Shown here piece by piece: positions 38,601 through 50,270 of a DNA stretch of 64,000 nucleotides. The notes below the pieces were generated by a model. That model did no database searches, had not been told where the DNA came from, and saw only the letters and a program-made list of their open reading frames with translations. Position numbers and translations under genes: made by a program. Source of the stretch: Anoplopoma fimbria (Eukaryota > Chordata > Actinopteri > Perciformes > Anoplopomatidae); assembly GCF_027596085.1 (NCBI RefSeq), contig NC_072458.1, positions 23,529,562 through 23,593,561 of the forward strand, read 5' to 3'. Within the stretch, counting starts at the first letter, position 1. Each line of letters begins with the position of its first letter.

Positions 38601-41600
38601 ACTATGCTACGCTAGCTACTGAAGCTATACTGAATGTATTTGAATGATTGAAACAGGGAATAAAGACCTACCCATCTTTACAGGAACAGAGTTCTTCCTT
38701 GTTCATTTCATTGTCTTGTGGTGTTTCACCTTTACACTGTGAACTGTAGCTTTAGCTTCTATCTTTATCCTTTGGACCTATTGTAATCCTATATAAATCC
38801 CTCAAACATGGTCTCTTAAATCACTGTTTCCTTTTTCCAAAAATGATGAAGATATTTCTTTAGGAAGTGCAGTTAGTGACAGGGTTTGACGGGGTAGCAG
38901 CAGGGGGCGGGGCTTAGTGAAGGGTCAATTTATTTCAACCAGTAGACTATTCTTCTTCTTTCTTTTCCTTTCTGGTGCTGGTAGATTGTATTACCTTTGG
39001 ACACAGCCAAGCTCCCCATACTCCTCATATTCTCAAAGCAAATGTATTCCCTAAAATGTTGAATGATTCCTGTCACCAAAATGTTTTCTTAGCCCAGACC
39101 TAGAGCAGGATGCAGCACATCGCCAGAGTCAAAGTCCTGAACTTTGACCCCTGAACTTTTGTACCAACTGTTGTGTGGTACAAGAACATCACTTTTTCTT
39201 GGACTGGAAAAAAAAACGTAATCTCGACAGCGTTTGTTCCAAAGCGTACTGGGTAAAACCATTTATCACGATGTAAATGTAACGGAGTTCCCCCAAGGGA
39301 AGAGGTGTCAAACACAGGTCCTCAGATGTCCGTTACGCAGCGTCTGATACGACGTCCTCGTATTCCTGTTACACCACGAAGAGTCACAGAGCAGCATGAA
39401 CCATCTGGCTCTCTCTGTGTTTTTCCTAAACTGCAGAAACCCACAACAGTCCTTTTGAGGAAGGACACGATAGATTGCCTCCTAGTTGGCCCCGAGAGGC
39501 TTTAATTATTTAAGACACACAAATCAAATGCAGAACAAACCCCAGCAGCAGACTCTCTGCTTGTTACTGAGTCGCAGCAGCATATTCACTTTGATTTCCA
39601 GTCTTGTTGTGCGGCGTCTCTACTCCGCAGCCGTACAGCTTAGTGTCCGCCCAAACAGGGGAATGAGGAAGGATGAATTACGCTGAGAATACAATCCATC
39701 CTCAGGCTCCTAATCAAGTCCTGAGCCTGGAAGTCTTCTCCTTCTCATCTTCTTCTGTGTTTAACAAGAGAACCCGTATCTGGTGCTCAGATCTGGTTCC
39801 AGACATTATTTACCTCCTGGTATTAAAATGTGATCTTGCTTTTGGATCCACTTCCCATAGTCTGAGGCACCTGATGGCTCTCTGCTCTGCAGATGGAGAA
39901 TCTGCTCTCCGTGTGCGTACCCTTCGTTTGCATTCGGCCCTCTCTGGAATCACACAGGTGCATTTTTTCAGCGTGCTCAATGTGCAAAGCAGGCGAGTCA
40001 GCAGGGACACGGCGTCATAAATAAACATGGCAGGTGTTACTGTACACAGACACCAGGTCCTCTCTCTTAAACATGTGTATCAGGAGGAAATAGAAACGAT
40101 GACGGAGGGTTTTTTATTCGCTGCAGCTGCTGTGAACGCTCCGCTCTGCTTCCTGTTTGAAATCCAAGGACGAGTATCGGATCTATTTGTGGTTCGCTGT
40201 TTGCTGCAGGTGATGTTTTCTCTCATCACACTCTGCACAGGTTGTTGTTTTTTTCACCTGGCTGACATCCAATCATGTTTGTGGCCATTTACATATGTAG
40301 GAGAAGAACATTGTGTCTATTTTGACGTATCATAAATAAGTTTTAATTGAGTCACACAGGACTTTCACCAGGAGACGGTTGTTTGTGTCCTATGTGAAAA
40401 AAGTATTTCTTTCTGCATTTTTGTTTTGTTTTGTTTCAATTTTGTAGTCATTTTAAGCTAAACCATGATTGTTCTTTATTGGCATTTTATTTGTTTCGTT
40501 TTTATTAAATTTACTACGTCAAAGTTTTCAAAGCTGAGATCGTAATCCGACAGAAAATATGTCTCCCTTGATATATTGTCATTGAGAGTGCAGTTTACTT
40601 GCATGGGAACGTAATCTTGTAGACAGAGCTGGGATTATTACAAATCTATTGACACCGTTTCTCATGTTTGCATGTTTTCTGGTGATCTGCAGTGTTTCCG
40701 TTCTTTAGATGAGCAGTGTGTTACGTCCTATCCAGTTGCAGAAATGGAATGTCTTGTTCATAACTATGTTCACCAGCTATGCAAGCTACACTTGTGAATC
40801 TGTGTGTTTGCCGATCTGTCTGTGGACAGATTCTGTCACTGCGACATGCATCACAACATTTCAAGATGCAGAAACTTGTAGAAGTTGAGATCAAAATGAA
40901 GACTCATTGTGCAGATGGGTGTGGTCTAAGGAAGAATGCAGGAAGTAAGGGGGGTAGGAAGTGGGGGAGGCGATTTGGCGCCATGGATGGTGAGGTCCCA
41001 TCACAAGATGGCCTCTGGTTTTATTAGTGTATACTGTGTAAAACAGGGTTTTCCTTCCTTGATTCCCAGAAAAAAAACAAGCATAGTTTTATAAAGAAAA
41101 GTATGTTTATAAGTCAGTAAAGTATTTATGTTGATGTTGTATGAAGTGTTGCCTCAATAGTGACGCCTTGGTGGGTCTTGGTGTAGATAAAAAGTTTACA
41201 AAAATACCCACTAGGCCTTAAAATGAGTCCTCAATGATGTCCGTTAAACTCCCCATAGAATCAGTGGACCAATACCAAAACTAATCTACAAAAGTCAATT
41301 AATAATGATCAGTTTCAGAGATGGTGAAGTAATGTATTGTTCACTTGTCTTGAGATATTTTTGACCATCATGACCTGATTATCTGTGGAAATGGTGAACA
41401 TATCACTTCCACCACGTCTAGACAGAATGAATGCTTCATGAATGGATATCGTTTGTCCAAAAATACCATCAAAACAATGAGTCTGTTGTTAACGCATGTT
41501 AAAGTGAGGACGTCTGTAGGAACTAAAGGACAAATGAATGACTTTGCGATGAGGTGATGCATATAAACCGCCCTATGGCTGTTAAAGTGTTCCTCAGCAA

Positions 41601-42167
41601 CACAGTCAATGCTAATGCAGAGAAAAGTGAGACGGGGTTCAATGAAAAGTTCCTCCCAGCTGGAACAAAAATAGCTGCTGCCTGGAAATAACTACGAAAA
41701 GTATGGCAAATATAAAAAATATAATATTTTAAAGCATATTATCGAGAGAATGACAGCTTTCTGTAGTATTTTGTTGGTAAACGTGTGTTGAAATAGTGAA
41801 ATGACTATTAACATGGTGGATTAAAACCAAGCATTTATACTTTTGAAAGAAACTAAACATATACTTTATAGTACTTCGCTTACTACATGTAACTATACAT
41901 TGTGTTTTTGTGCTGGAGATGCTTTTATCCAGAGGAATGACTCCATGACGAAGATATTTTTTGTCCAGAAATAATGTGACATTTAATCAGTTAATATGTT
42001 TAAAAAAATAAATGCAATTATGGTTTTAATCATTTTAAATCTTTTAAATCAAACTTTTTGTTGGATTTCATGTCCTTTATCTCAGAATCCAGACTCCTCT
42101 GTATCTCATCTACGTAAAGAAAAAAACACTTTTATTTCTCACCCTTCACCTCCCTCTCTCCCTCCAG

Positions 42168-42332
42168 CGGCCATTTTGGACGATCAGTCGGCGTGCGGTC
42201 GTGGTGAGCGTCTGGCGCTGGCTCTGGCGAGGGAGAACATCAACAGCCTGATGGAGGGCTCCTCCCGGGCGAGGGTGGAGGTGGACGTCTACGAGCTGCT
42301 GAAGGACTCCCAGTACGACACCACTGACACCA
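42168..42332 (+). CDS. grik5: grik5 coding exon 2: first strand and helix of the amino-terminal domain
   Basis: 165 nt, residues 37-91, phase 1 to phase 1. The acceptor is ctctccctccag and the donor gtaagt. The translation contains AAILDDQSACGRGERLALAL, then an INSL segment, then ARVEVDVYELLKDSQYDTTD. It matches the start of the bilobed LIVBP-like fold of KA2. Cys46 is positioned to pair with a downstream Cys, probably Cys302 in exon 7, in the disulfide that is conserved in kainate receptor amino-terminal domains; the pairing is inferred from the family. ALALARE distinguishes KA2 from KA1, which has a different segment here. A good internal donor-like GGTGAGC occurs at 42203, within the codons for GRGER, but the conserved protein argues against its regular use. 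Confidence 0.97.
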
Positions 42333-43760
42333 GTAAGTCTCCTTCATCGTCCCTTCTTCCTCTTCCTCTTCCACCTGAAAGCGCGGCAGTAAGTTTTACC
42401 TCCAGCTGCTTTTCTCACTGACATTTCCAATGAAGGTAAACCCCAGAAAGTGCTGTGTGTGAGGAAACATCAACCTTTATTTAACAAGTTCAGGAGTGCA
42501 GCAGGTGATAATGATTCCCAGTTAACCTGAACTTTAAACACCACATATACAGTATGTTCACAGCAGGGAGCAAACAGGACTGAGACAAAAACCAAGATGG
42601 CGACGGCTAAAAACCAAGATGGCGACAACCATGAAACCACAATGACGAAGGTCAGAGTCCAAGTATGGCAACGGCCAAAAATCAAGATGGTGACGGCCAA
42701 AATGCCGAACTCAAGGTTTCATTACCAAAGTCCAAAAAACAATAACTGACGTTGCGGTGACTATGAGCACTTCTTATATGCAGTTTGTGAGAACACCTTA
42801 AATCAGTGAATGACTAAATCTAACTTCACACTAGAAGCCTATGGCAGCATTTATGGCTGAATGTCATCGTAGCAGGAAAAGCAAAGGTGTAAATATAAAC
42901 ATTTAAAATAATTTGATGATTTCCTCTTTAGTCTGTGGTACTTTATTTTTAAAAACAAGAAGATGAGTAGAAGGAAACCTCAACAACAGCTGTACGAAGA
43001 AGACATTCAGCCATTTTGAAAGTTTTGACAAAGTGACGGATGCTCTAAAAAATGATTTAATTAATTGAATTAATAAGATTAATATCACCCACCTGTCTCA
43101 ATTTGGGCAGACACTTAATTGCCCAAATTGGTATTCTATTGTTTTCTGACTTAATATTCTTTAATCAATCAATTTAATCAATAAATGAAACTGCATTTGA
43201 TTATTACCCTGTACAAACAGTACAAAGTGCTGACAAACAATAAATAAGAAAGTGAAAACATGAAAAAATATAAAAACAATTCAGCAATTTGACAATTTGA
43301 GGCAAATGCATTCGAGACAATAAAATGATAAAAATGTCATTAATTAGTGTTAAACACTATAACAGGTAATAGTAGAAAACTGTAAACTATAATAAAAACT
43401 AGATAAATAAATAGATTTAAAAAATATACAATTTCAAAATAAAAATGATTACATAAATCTTAAAGGCAGTTCAAACAATCCTCCTCTCAGTTGTGTCACA
43501 GTAATCTCTTCCTGCTTGAACATGTTGTGGTTCACACTGACTGCCTGAAGGTCAGATGGATCATGACGGTGTTTTACACATGCAGAGGGTGTAGCGTCGC
43601 CGTGGAGTGAGGTCATCGTGGAGTGAGGTCATCGTGACCGTGAGACCGGAGAGCTCGCAGCGTTCTGCACGAGCAGCTGCTGTGGATGTTTATTGATCAC
43701 TAACTGCCGGCGGCGCAAAGAGAGACCTCCCGATGGAGAGGCAGTTAATGTTTTCTGTCA

Positions 43761-43831
<71 letters not shown>

Positions 43832-44775
43832 ATTGAGAGGAAGTTGGCACAAAATGTACAGCACAGACGATTTGTTATGTGCATTTCCAGAATGAAAACC
43901 TCCACATTGATCCGTTCGTTCTTCTTTATCTGTTTTAAACCCGAAAAACCAGATTATAAAAAAACAAGGTTGTTTTTCTATTTTGGTTTCTGTAGTTTTT
44001 GTTTGTTCCATTCTGAACATTACTGAAGCAGCTCTTATTACCTTTTTTTGTTTTCTACATACAGAGTGGGTGTATCTTTTGTTTTTTATGTTTTTATTTA
44101 GAGAAACTATGAAAAGCTCATCATTATCTCCTCCTCATTTATTAAAACAAACACTACATTTGGCAGCTGTTATCAGTGTCCTCTGATGACTCTTTTTGAA
44201 TGTTTAAAGCTGCCAAAATAAAGATGAGAGAGGCTCTGATTAAAAAAAAAAAAAAAAAAAAAAGAAGGTGGATACACTCAACCGATGTCCCTTTTTTAAT
44301 CATTAATTTTCTATTGTCCTTTTATTATATCTGTTTGACAGGAACAGTTCAGATTAAGTGTATATCTTATAAAATGCATAAACAATTTAATGAAAATGAA
44401 TGAAAACAAAGCCATACACAAATAAACAATGTCACAGTATATTATATTTTGCAGAATGATGGGAAGAAATGCAGACATAGAAAAATAAATTTTCTTTGAA
44501 ACCCATCCGACTATTTATCAGCTTAAGAGACAGATATTTCCCTCAGGAGGTGGTGGAGACCAAAAACAGAGCTAACAAAAGGGAGAATATTGGACTTATA
44601 TTGATGAGGTGACACAAACACAAAGACTCCTCATGAATCCTCATGAATCCTCATGGTGCTTGTATGTGGTGGTTGTGGAAATAAGCAACTGTTTGCTAAC
44701 AAGTTACTGATGTGTTCATTGTTGTTGCAGCTTTAACTTCTTACACAATTCTTTTTGGGCTATTTTCCCTCTCAG
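42333..44775 (+). other. grik5: grik5 intron 2
   Basis: 42590-42715 has repeated aaccaagatggcgacggc-like units, related to the end of repeat family A. 43040-43440 is very AT-rich. (CA)n at 43762-43829 and an A22 run at 44242-44263 follow. Nothing else recognised. Confidence 0.6.
43762..43829. repeat. (CA)n microsatellite
   Basis: Uninterrupted CA run of 68 nt. Confidence 0.98.
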
Positions 44776-44873
44776 TGTGTCAGATCCTGCCGAAGGGCGT
44801 GGTCTCAGTGATTGGTCCCGCCTCCAGCCCCGCCTCCGGTTCAACCATCAGTCACATCTGTGGGGAGAAAGAG
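44776..44873 (+). CDS. grik5: grik5 coding exon 3
   Basis: 98 nt, residues 92-124, entering in phase 1 and leaving in phase 0. The acceptor is ttttccctctcag and the donor gtgagt. The split codon gives Met92, and the translation runs [19 protein letters not shown] then [14 protein letters not shown]. This is one of the best conserved stretches of KA-type subunits and includes the SSPAS loop of lobe 1. The 11-nt string AGTCACATCTG occurs at 44850-44860 in the exon and again just after the donor at 44876, a short direct repeat spanning the splice junction with no obvious consequence. Confidence 0.97.
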
Positions 44874-46481
44874 GTGAGTCACATCTGGCTCAGAATTATG
44901 ACACCTCTGTGGTCAAAGTCGTCTAATGAGTTTTAAAGGGTTTAACTTGTGTTTATACATTTGGCTTCTCGAGTGAAATAAGATGAGTCCATCTCCATCT
45001 CCTGCTAAGCCTCTAGCCGTCCAGATAGCCTCTCCTTTAGCCCGACAGGTCTCCTATTATTGGATTCTCTGCTTGGATGTATAATATAAGCTCTGCGTAT
45101 CCGAGTGAAGCCCAGCTGAGCTAATTACAGTTTACCATTTAAACCTCTGCAGGTCTGAGCTCAGGTTAAATCACTAAATTGAAACCCTGATATTAATGTG
45201 TAAGGCTCTCAGACTCATTAACATACAATCAACCAGACAGCAGCATTCAGTTGTTCCTGGGCCATCAGAGGGTTAGACCACCACAACCGAGGATAGAACA
45301 AATAATCAACGCTGATTCACACATTCTTTCCACTCATTGCTAAATGCAAAAAAATAATTACAATAATTCAGCACTTGAACTTACTGTCTTGCAACAGATA
45401 GCAGATTTAAAAAATGATTTTATTTACCCTTTATTTCCCTTTATTAGGAGAGTCCTGGCCAAGACAGCAGAATGAAACACATAAAAGAACGAATAAAAAA
45501 CTAAAGTGCAAAACGGCAAAAAGTTAAAAACATCATAAAAAAGGCAAATAAAGGAGACAGGGGACACAAAAATGTCAAATTGTATCAAACGATGAAATAA
45601 CAGTGTCATTCAGTAACGATACAAATTCCTTCAGCGTTTAAATAGTCTTATAAATCTTTCATGCTTATGAAATATTCGGTTTTCGTAAGAGCAATAGATT
45701 TAATGATTTCTGTCAGGATGTAAAGGGAATTTCAAAGAAACAAATGACATAAAATTAACAAATAACAAAAAAACAAAACATTAAGATCCTTCATGATTTT
45801 TGAATCTTATGAACAGACAGCTGAGAACATTCATGCTCTCCAGAGGATGAACCATTTTCATTTAGTCACTTCTGCACTTTCCTGTTTTTAAGTACAATGC
45901 AAACATTCCTACATACTTCTCTCTCCCTCTAACTTTTCTTGGACAAATCCATAAATCCTCTGATATGAACACAAACTCTCTCATGACACACTTTTCTTTT
46001 TTAATATCACCTACGATCTGGGCTTTGCTCCCGCTTCACAAATTCTTTTTGAAAGTGAACAAAGACTCGATTATCAGCGAGCGTCAGACTCTGATTAAAG
46101 TTTTTCATTTTCTGTTATCTGAGTTTCCTTAAAGCCTGTAAGGTTTGATGGTTTATAAAAAAAGAAACACACATTGGTTTCCTTGATGTCATCACCTTTC
46201 ATTATCTCCTTTCTCCTTTTCAATCTTTTACTTCTTTCTTCTTGTTTCCATTGTACTTTTCATTTAATTTCCTCGTCTTCAGATTTTCTTCCATTCTTTC
46301 CCCTTTCCTTTTCCTTTCCTTTATTTAGTGTTCACTTTCTTTTATATCTTTTTTTATTATCCATTGGAGCTCCAACATGAGGATTGGCCCAAAGGAAACC
46401 CTGAAGCTGACATTTCCTTTCCTTCCTGTAGTTTTCCTTCCTAATGACTCCTCTTCCTCCTCCCCCCCTCCCTACCTTCAG
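44874..46481 (+). other. grik5: grik5 intron 3
   Basis: 45000-45170 is high-complexity sequence. 45410-45560 resembles a dispersed repeat (tagtcctggcc-like, here gagagtcctggccaagacag). 46195-46370 is pyrimidine-rich. The exon 4 echo is at 46374-46412. Confidence 0.55.
46374..46412 (+). pseudogene. Degenerate partial copy of the start of grik5 exon 4
   Basis: The intronic stretch reads NMRIGPKETLKL in the exon 4 frame, against HVKIGPEETPKL at 46488-46523 in the exon. Over 46375-46409 I count 27 of 35 bases identical by eye, and three of the changes (in the Ile, Gly and Pro codons) are synonymous. The offset is 114 bp, a multiple of three, and the frame is open throughout. The nearest upstream AG (46368-46369, after a T-rich run) would put this segment in the wrong phase for exon 3, so it is unlikely to be used as an alternative exon. 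Chance similarity in a pyrimidine-rich intron is the alternative. Confidence 0.4.
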
Positions 46482-46647
46482 ATCCCTCACGTGAAGATCG
46501 GTCCGGAGGAAACCCCCAAGCTGCCGTACCTTCGCTTCGCCTCGGTGACTCTTTACCCGAGCAACGAGGACCTGAGCCTGGCCATCGGCTCCATCCTCCG
46601 CTCCTTCGGATACCCGACGGCCAGCCTCGTGTGTGCCAAAGCAGAGT
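46482..46647 (+). CDS. grik5: grik5 coding exon 4
   Basis: 166 nt, residues 125-179 plus the first base of codon 180. The acceptor is ctccctaccttcag and the donor gtgagt. The translation contains IPHVKIGPEETPKLPYLRF, LYPSNEDLSLAIGSILRSF and ASLVCAKAE, all typical of KA2. The last base T joins GC of exon 5 to make Cys180. The reading frame stays open upstream of the acceptor back to an ATG at 46377, and that intronic stretch contains a degenerate echo of this exon's start (see the separate entry). The conserved exon 3 to exon 4 junction (GEKE/IPHVK) fixes the acceptor used. Confidence 0.97.
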
Positions 46648-46717
46648 GTGAGTCCGTATGTGAAGTGTGTGTTTGTGTGTTTGACGTCATCGATGTTCTC
46701 CTCCACATGTTTTTATT

Positions 46718-46861
46718 AGATAAGATACTCCTTTATTAGTCCGACAACGGGGACATTTGAAGGGTTACAGCAGCAGAGAGGATAGTGCAAACAAGAGGCA
46801 TAAGTATTATAAATAAGTAAATAAGTAATAACACAGTAAAGAATAATAATGAAGTGAAAGA
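46718..46861. mobile_element. Dispersed repeat family C, copy 2 (grik5 intron 4)
   Basis: Starts with agataagatactcctttatt and continues with ggggacattt, gttacagcagcagagaggat and gtgcaaacaagaggc. It lies about 70 bp downstream of the exon 4 donor. Confidence 0.65.
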
Positions 46862-47999
46862 AAACGTTCAAAATCCACAATAACTAATATTTCCAGCCTC
46901 GGCCACTTCAAAGCTGAAACCTCATTTCTGTTCTTTTATCCATCTTTCCCTCCTCCTGGTTTCATTGCTCATGTTATAATATATCATTTAATACAGTCAC
47001 ACCTCCAGAAGTCCAAATATGGTCACTTCTGTTCACTGGTTGCAAAAAACCAAGATGGCGAGGAAAAATGTAGTCCATTAACCAATGGATGACGTAACGA
47101 CGACTACGTCCACTTCTTGTAAGCAGTCTGTGATTACAAAGAAAGTGGAACTTTATAAATAATAGTTCATCCAGAGAGAGAATTTAACCAACCTGTCTTA
47201 TGATAGCTAGTAGCAATTAGCTAGCTATCGCCAAATTGGTGGTTTCTTGATTTAATTTATCATATTTTCTTATACCCCATGGTAAACATGCAGAAATATT
47301 GACTTTATTTGGACAAACTGGTCACATATTGGGAATCTAAATGGTTACTTCCATGGATAAAAAATATTTCAACTTAATAACAGCTTTTTTTAAAAGCTTA
47401 AATAAATGTTTCTTGGCAAGTAAAGGAAGATAAAGCTGGCGACGTTAAGTATAGTAATCGCATTTCCGCTCTTAAACGAAGATTACAAAAGCTGTACCAG
47501 GGACAGTTGAGTTCACGGCAAGCATTTTTAAACAAATGCAGGAGTGTTTTTACGATCATCTTTTGGCCTGGAGTCCAAATTGTTTGAAATAACAGCCGAG
47601 ATGATTAAAAAATCAATGTCTAATTTTCTTCCTCACAGAGAGCTGCAGGGTGATGTTTTTGTGTTAATGGAACAATTTAAATGTTATAAAAAAGGATGTA
47701 TGATCACTGTAAAATAAGCTCAAAAGCTTGTTTGTTGATCTGTTGTAGATGAACATGACTCTGTTAAATTCACTTGGACTTGGAAGTACAGTTGGTGTGA
47801 TTTCTGCTTTTATTTGGATCTTCTTGTGGATCTACTCACTAATCACAGCATCTCATTTTGTTTTGACCTTTCCTCTTCTCCATCATTGGATTCCTTCCTC
47901 TACTTTCTTACCGTCTACTTTCTCTTTTCTCCTCCACTTTCCTTCATCGATCTCTCTCCTATTTTCCCACCCGACTGGGCCGCCCCGGCTCACCGCTCA

Positions 48000-48225
48000 A
48001 ACGCTCATCTGCTCTTGCTGCAGACTCTCTCTCAGCTTTTAGCCGTGTCCTGGTCTTGATAAGGCCGGTGTTTAACGGGGCCCTGTATTATCGCTGTGAT
48101 CGCTGCTGTCGGCCGGTTAAACCCAGCGGCGTCCTGATGAAACCTTTATGGCGGCTATTAGACGAGACACGCCTGCTGCTTCTGTCAGGGCCGGACGAGG
48201 AGGCGAGGCCGACCGGCTCTGAATG
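48000..48225. other. High-complexity, CpG-containing intronic stretch
   Basis: Non-repetitive, with gataaggccggtgtttaacg, tattatcgctgtgatcgctg and gtcggccggttaaaccc. It stands out from the surrounding AT-rich and pyrimidine-rich intron. A conserved enhancer-like element is a guess; no coding potential was found. Confidence 0.3.
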
Positions 48226-48278
48226 TTAAAACTGTGATCCAAGAGCAGCAGTGTTCTCTCAAAGTTACCCAAGAAATA

Positions 48279-49240
48279 TTCTATTCAATTCAGTTTATTT
48301 TCTATAGCCCAGAATCACAAATTTGCCTCAGAGGGCTTTACAGTCTGTACACATGTGACATCCTCTGTCCTTACACCCTCACATCCTCTGTCCTTACACC
48401 CTCACCTCCTCTGTCCTTACACCCTCACATCCTCTGTCCTTACACCCTCACATCCTCTGTCCTTAGACCCTCACATCCTCTGTCCTTACACCCTCACATC
48501 CTCTGTCCTTACACCCTCACATCCTCTGTCCTTACACCCTCACATCCTCTGTCCTTACACCCTCACATCCTCTGTCCTTACCCTCACCCCTCACATCCTC
48601 CTCTGTCCTTACACCCTCACATCCTCTGTCCTTACACCCTCACCCTCTGTCCTTACACCTCCCTCTGTCCTTAGACCCTCACCCTCTGTCCTTACACCCT
48701 CCATCTGTCCTTACACCCTCACCTCCTCTGTCCTTACCCTCACCCTCTGTCCTTCCCTCACCATCCTCTGTCCTTACACCCTCACATCCTCTGTCCTTAC
48801 ACCCTCACATCTCTGTCCTTACACCCTCACATCCTCTGTCCTTCCCTCAGATCCTTCTCCAGGATGGACAGAATGCAATAGATGTCATGTGTACAGAATG
48901 AACAGCATAACAGAGATACAACACATTCAATGTATATGACATAAATGATTCATATAATAAGACTACTTATAATAACAGCAGCAATTATTACAGTGGAATC
49001 ATAGTTATGAAAATAGGGATAGTAATGTGACTAATAATAATAATGGAAGTAGCAGTGGGTGTCAGTCGGCTCACAGCAGGAGGCACGACTACGGTCCAGG
49101 TACCACAACGATTCATGGAAACCTGCAGAGCGAGAAAGCAAAAAGGGCTTCAGGGTGGAAGTAAAGCTAAAATGCTTAATGGTACATATATGAACAAGGA
49201 AACTTTCTCCTCTACTTTTAAACTATTAAAAAAATAGTTT
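48279..49240 (+). mobile_element. SINE-like teleost repeat with an internal minisatellite
   Basis: Starts with attcaattcagtttatttt, then caaatttgcctcagagggct. After the minisatellite it continues with gacagaatgcaatagatgtc, aacacattcaatgtatatga and cctgcagagcgagaaagc. This order matches a repeat very common in percomorph fish. The right edge is approximate. Confidence 0.7.
48358..48849. repeat. 23-bp minisatellite (about 22 units)
   Basis: Units combine cacatcctctgtccttac and accct. I count 22 occurrences of CTGTCCTT. The first ~12 units are uniform; later ones are shortened by loss of the acatc or ttacac part. Confidence 0.93.
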
Positions 49241-49427
49241 CAACTGTTTAAAGAGAATCCGGCCTGTGTTAAAGCAACGACAGTTATTTGTCTCTAATGA
49301 GTCCCGTTCATCATCTTAGTTAACAAGTTCACCACATTAACTATAAATCCATATCAAAAATGTGTTTTTGTCAGGTCTACTACTGTTACTCCGCTCCACT
49401 TCCTGATTCCTGACTCCTCCCCCTTAG

Positions 49428-49606
49428 GCCTGCTGCGATTGGAGGAACTGGTCCACCGCTTCCTCATCTCCAGGGAGACGCTGTCGGTGCGGATGCTGGA
49501 CGACAGCCTGGACCCGACCCCTCTGCTGAAGGAGATCCGCGACGACAAAGTGGCCACCATCATCATCGACGCCAACGCCTCCATCTCCTACCACATCCTC
49601 AGGAAG
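49428..49606 (+). CDS. grik5: grik5 coding exon 5
   Basis: 179 nt, residues 180-239, leaving in phase 0. The acceptor ends in cccttag (TAG rather than CAG) and the donor is gtcagc, weaker than the others. The translation contains CLLRLEELVHRFLISRETLS, VRMLDDSLDPTPLLKEIRDD and ATIIIDANASISYHILRK. The VRMLDD-DPTPLLKEIRDDK block is nearly invariant in KA1 and KA2. Asn229 lies in an N-A-S sequon, a likely glycosylation site on the extracellular domain. Confidence 0.97.
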
Positions 49607-49784
49607 GTCAGCATGACGGAGGTTTCACAGTAGAAACACCGTGGGGCAATAAAGTATTTCACTTTGTCTTCATTATCAAAGTTATACGCTGATAGTTCTT
49701 GTTTCAGCTGGAGCTGCTTTTGATGGGAATTCACCACATTGTAGAAACTCTAACGTCAGTCAGAAAGGTTCAACCACTGGCTCC

Positions 49785-50270
49785 ATGGCAACCAGTGATG
49801 GAGAGTTACTAAGCAAATGCTTTAATAAACACAATACTGGAGTGTATTTTTTATGCATCTTTATACTTCTACTCCACTGAACATTAGAAGGAACTGTTGT
49901 ACTTTTTACTCCACTGCATTTATTTGGCAACTTTGCTGATTCAGGTTTAAAATACAGAAAATGTAATCAACAGATACATGATGAAGAATTATTATGAATT
50001 AACATAAAATAATACTTTTTTGATCTCAGGGGAAAATTCACAAAATACAAAGCAGTAAAAAAATGAATTAAAATGAACTCCTCTTCATTAATCAGGTCAT
50101 TGAGTACTTTTACTTTTGATACTTTGGTACGTTTTGATGCTAATACTTTTGAACATTTACCTTTGTCAATTCTGAAAGCAGGACTTTTAGTTGTAACTAA
50201 AGGTATACCTACACTATAGTTAAAGTATTTTTACTAAAGGAAAAGATCTGAGTACTTCCTCCACCACGTT
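49785..50270. mobile_element. hAT-like nonautonomous repeat with a nested insertion
   Basis: Left end ccagtgatggagagttact and right end gagtacttcctccaccacg are inverted relatives. The inside has ttatacttctactccactga, tacttttgatactttggtac and gcaggacttttagttgtaac. A foreign AT-rich segment with gatctcaggggaaaattcac at about 49960-50090 interrupts it. The superfamily is inferred from the end motif. Confidence 0.6.

Larger units (their letters stand above)
46648..49427 (+). other. grik5: grik5 intron 4
   Basis: A TGACGTCA lies at 46682-46689, just after the donor. Repeat family C is at 46718-46861. 46995-47135 carries tccaaatatggtcacttctg and aaccaagatggcgagg, related to family A. A high-complexity stretch is at 48000-48225, then the SINE-like element with its minisatellite at 48279-49240. 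Confidence 0.55.

Noticed and set aside
41996..42167. In-frame extension upstream of exon 2
   Set aside because: It crosses a good acceptor (ctccag at 42162-42167), and exon 1 joins in the correct phase to make the conserved RMAAILDD sequence.
46377..46481. Alternative upstream start for exon 4 at the in-frame ATG 46377
   Set aside because: Upstream exons join perfectly to exon 4 at 46482, and a protein starting here would lack the signal peptide and first 124 residues. The stretch is better treated as an exon echo.
48355..48939. Repetitive protein frame of about 194 codons
   Set aside because: It is a translation of the 23-bp minisatellite; the frame changes where units lose bases.
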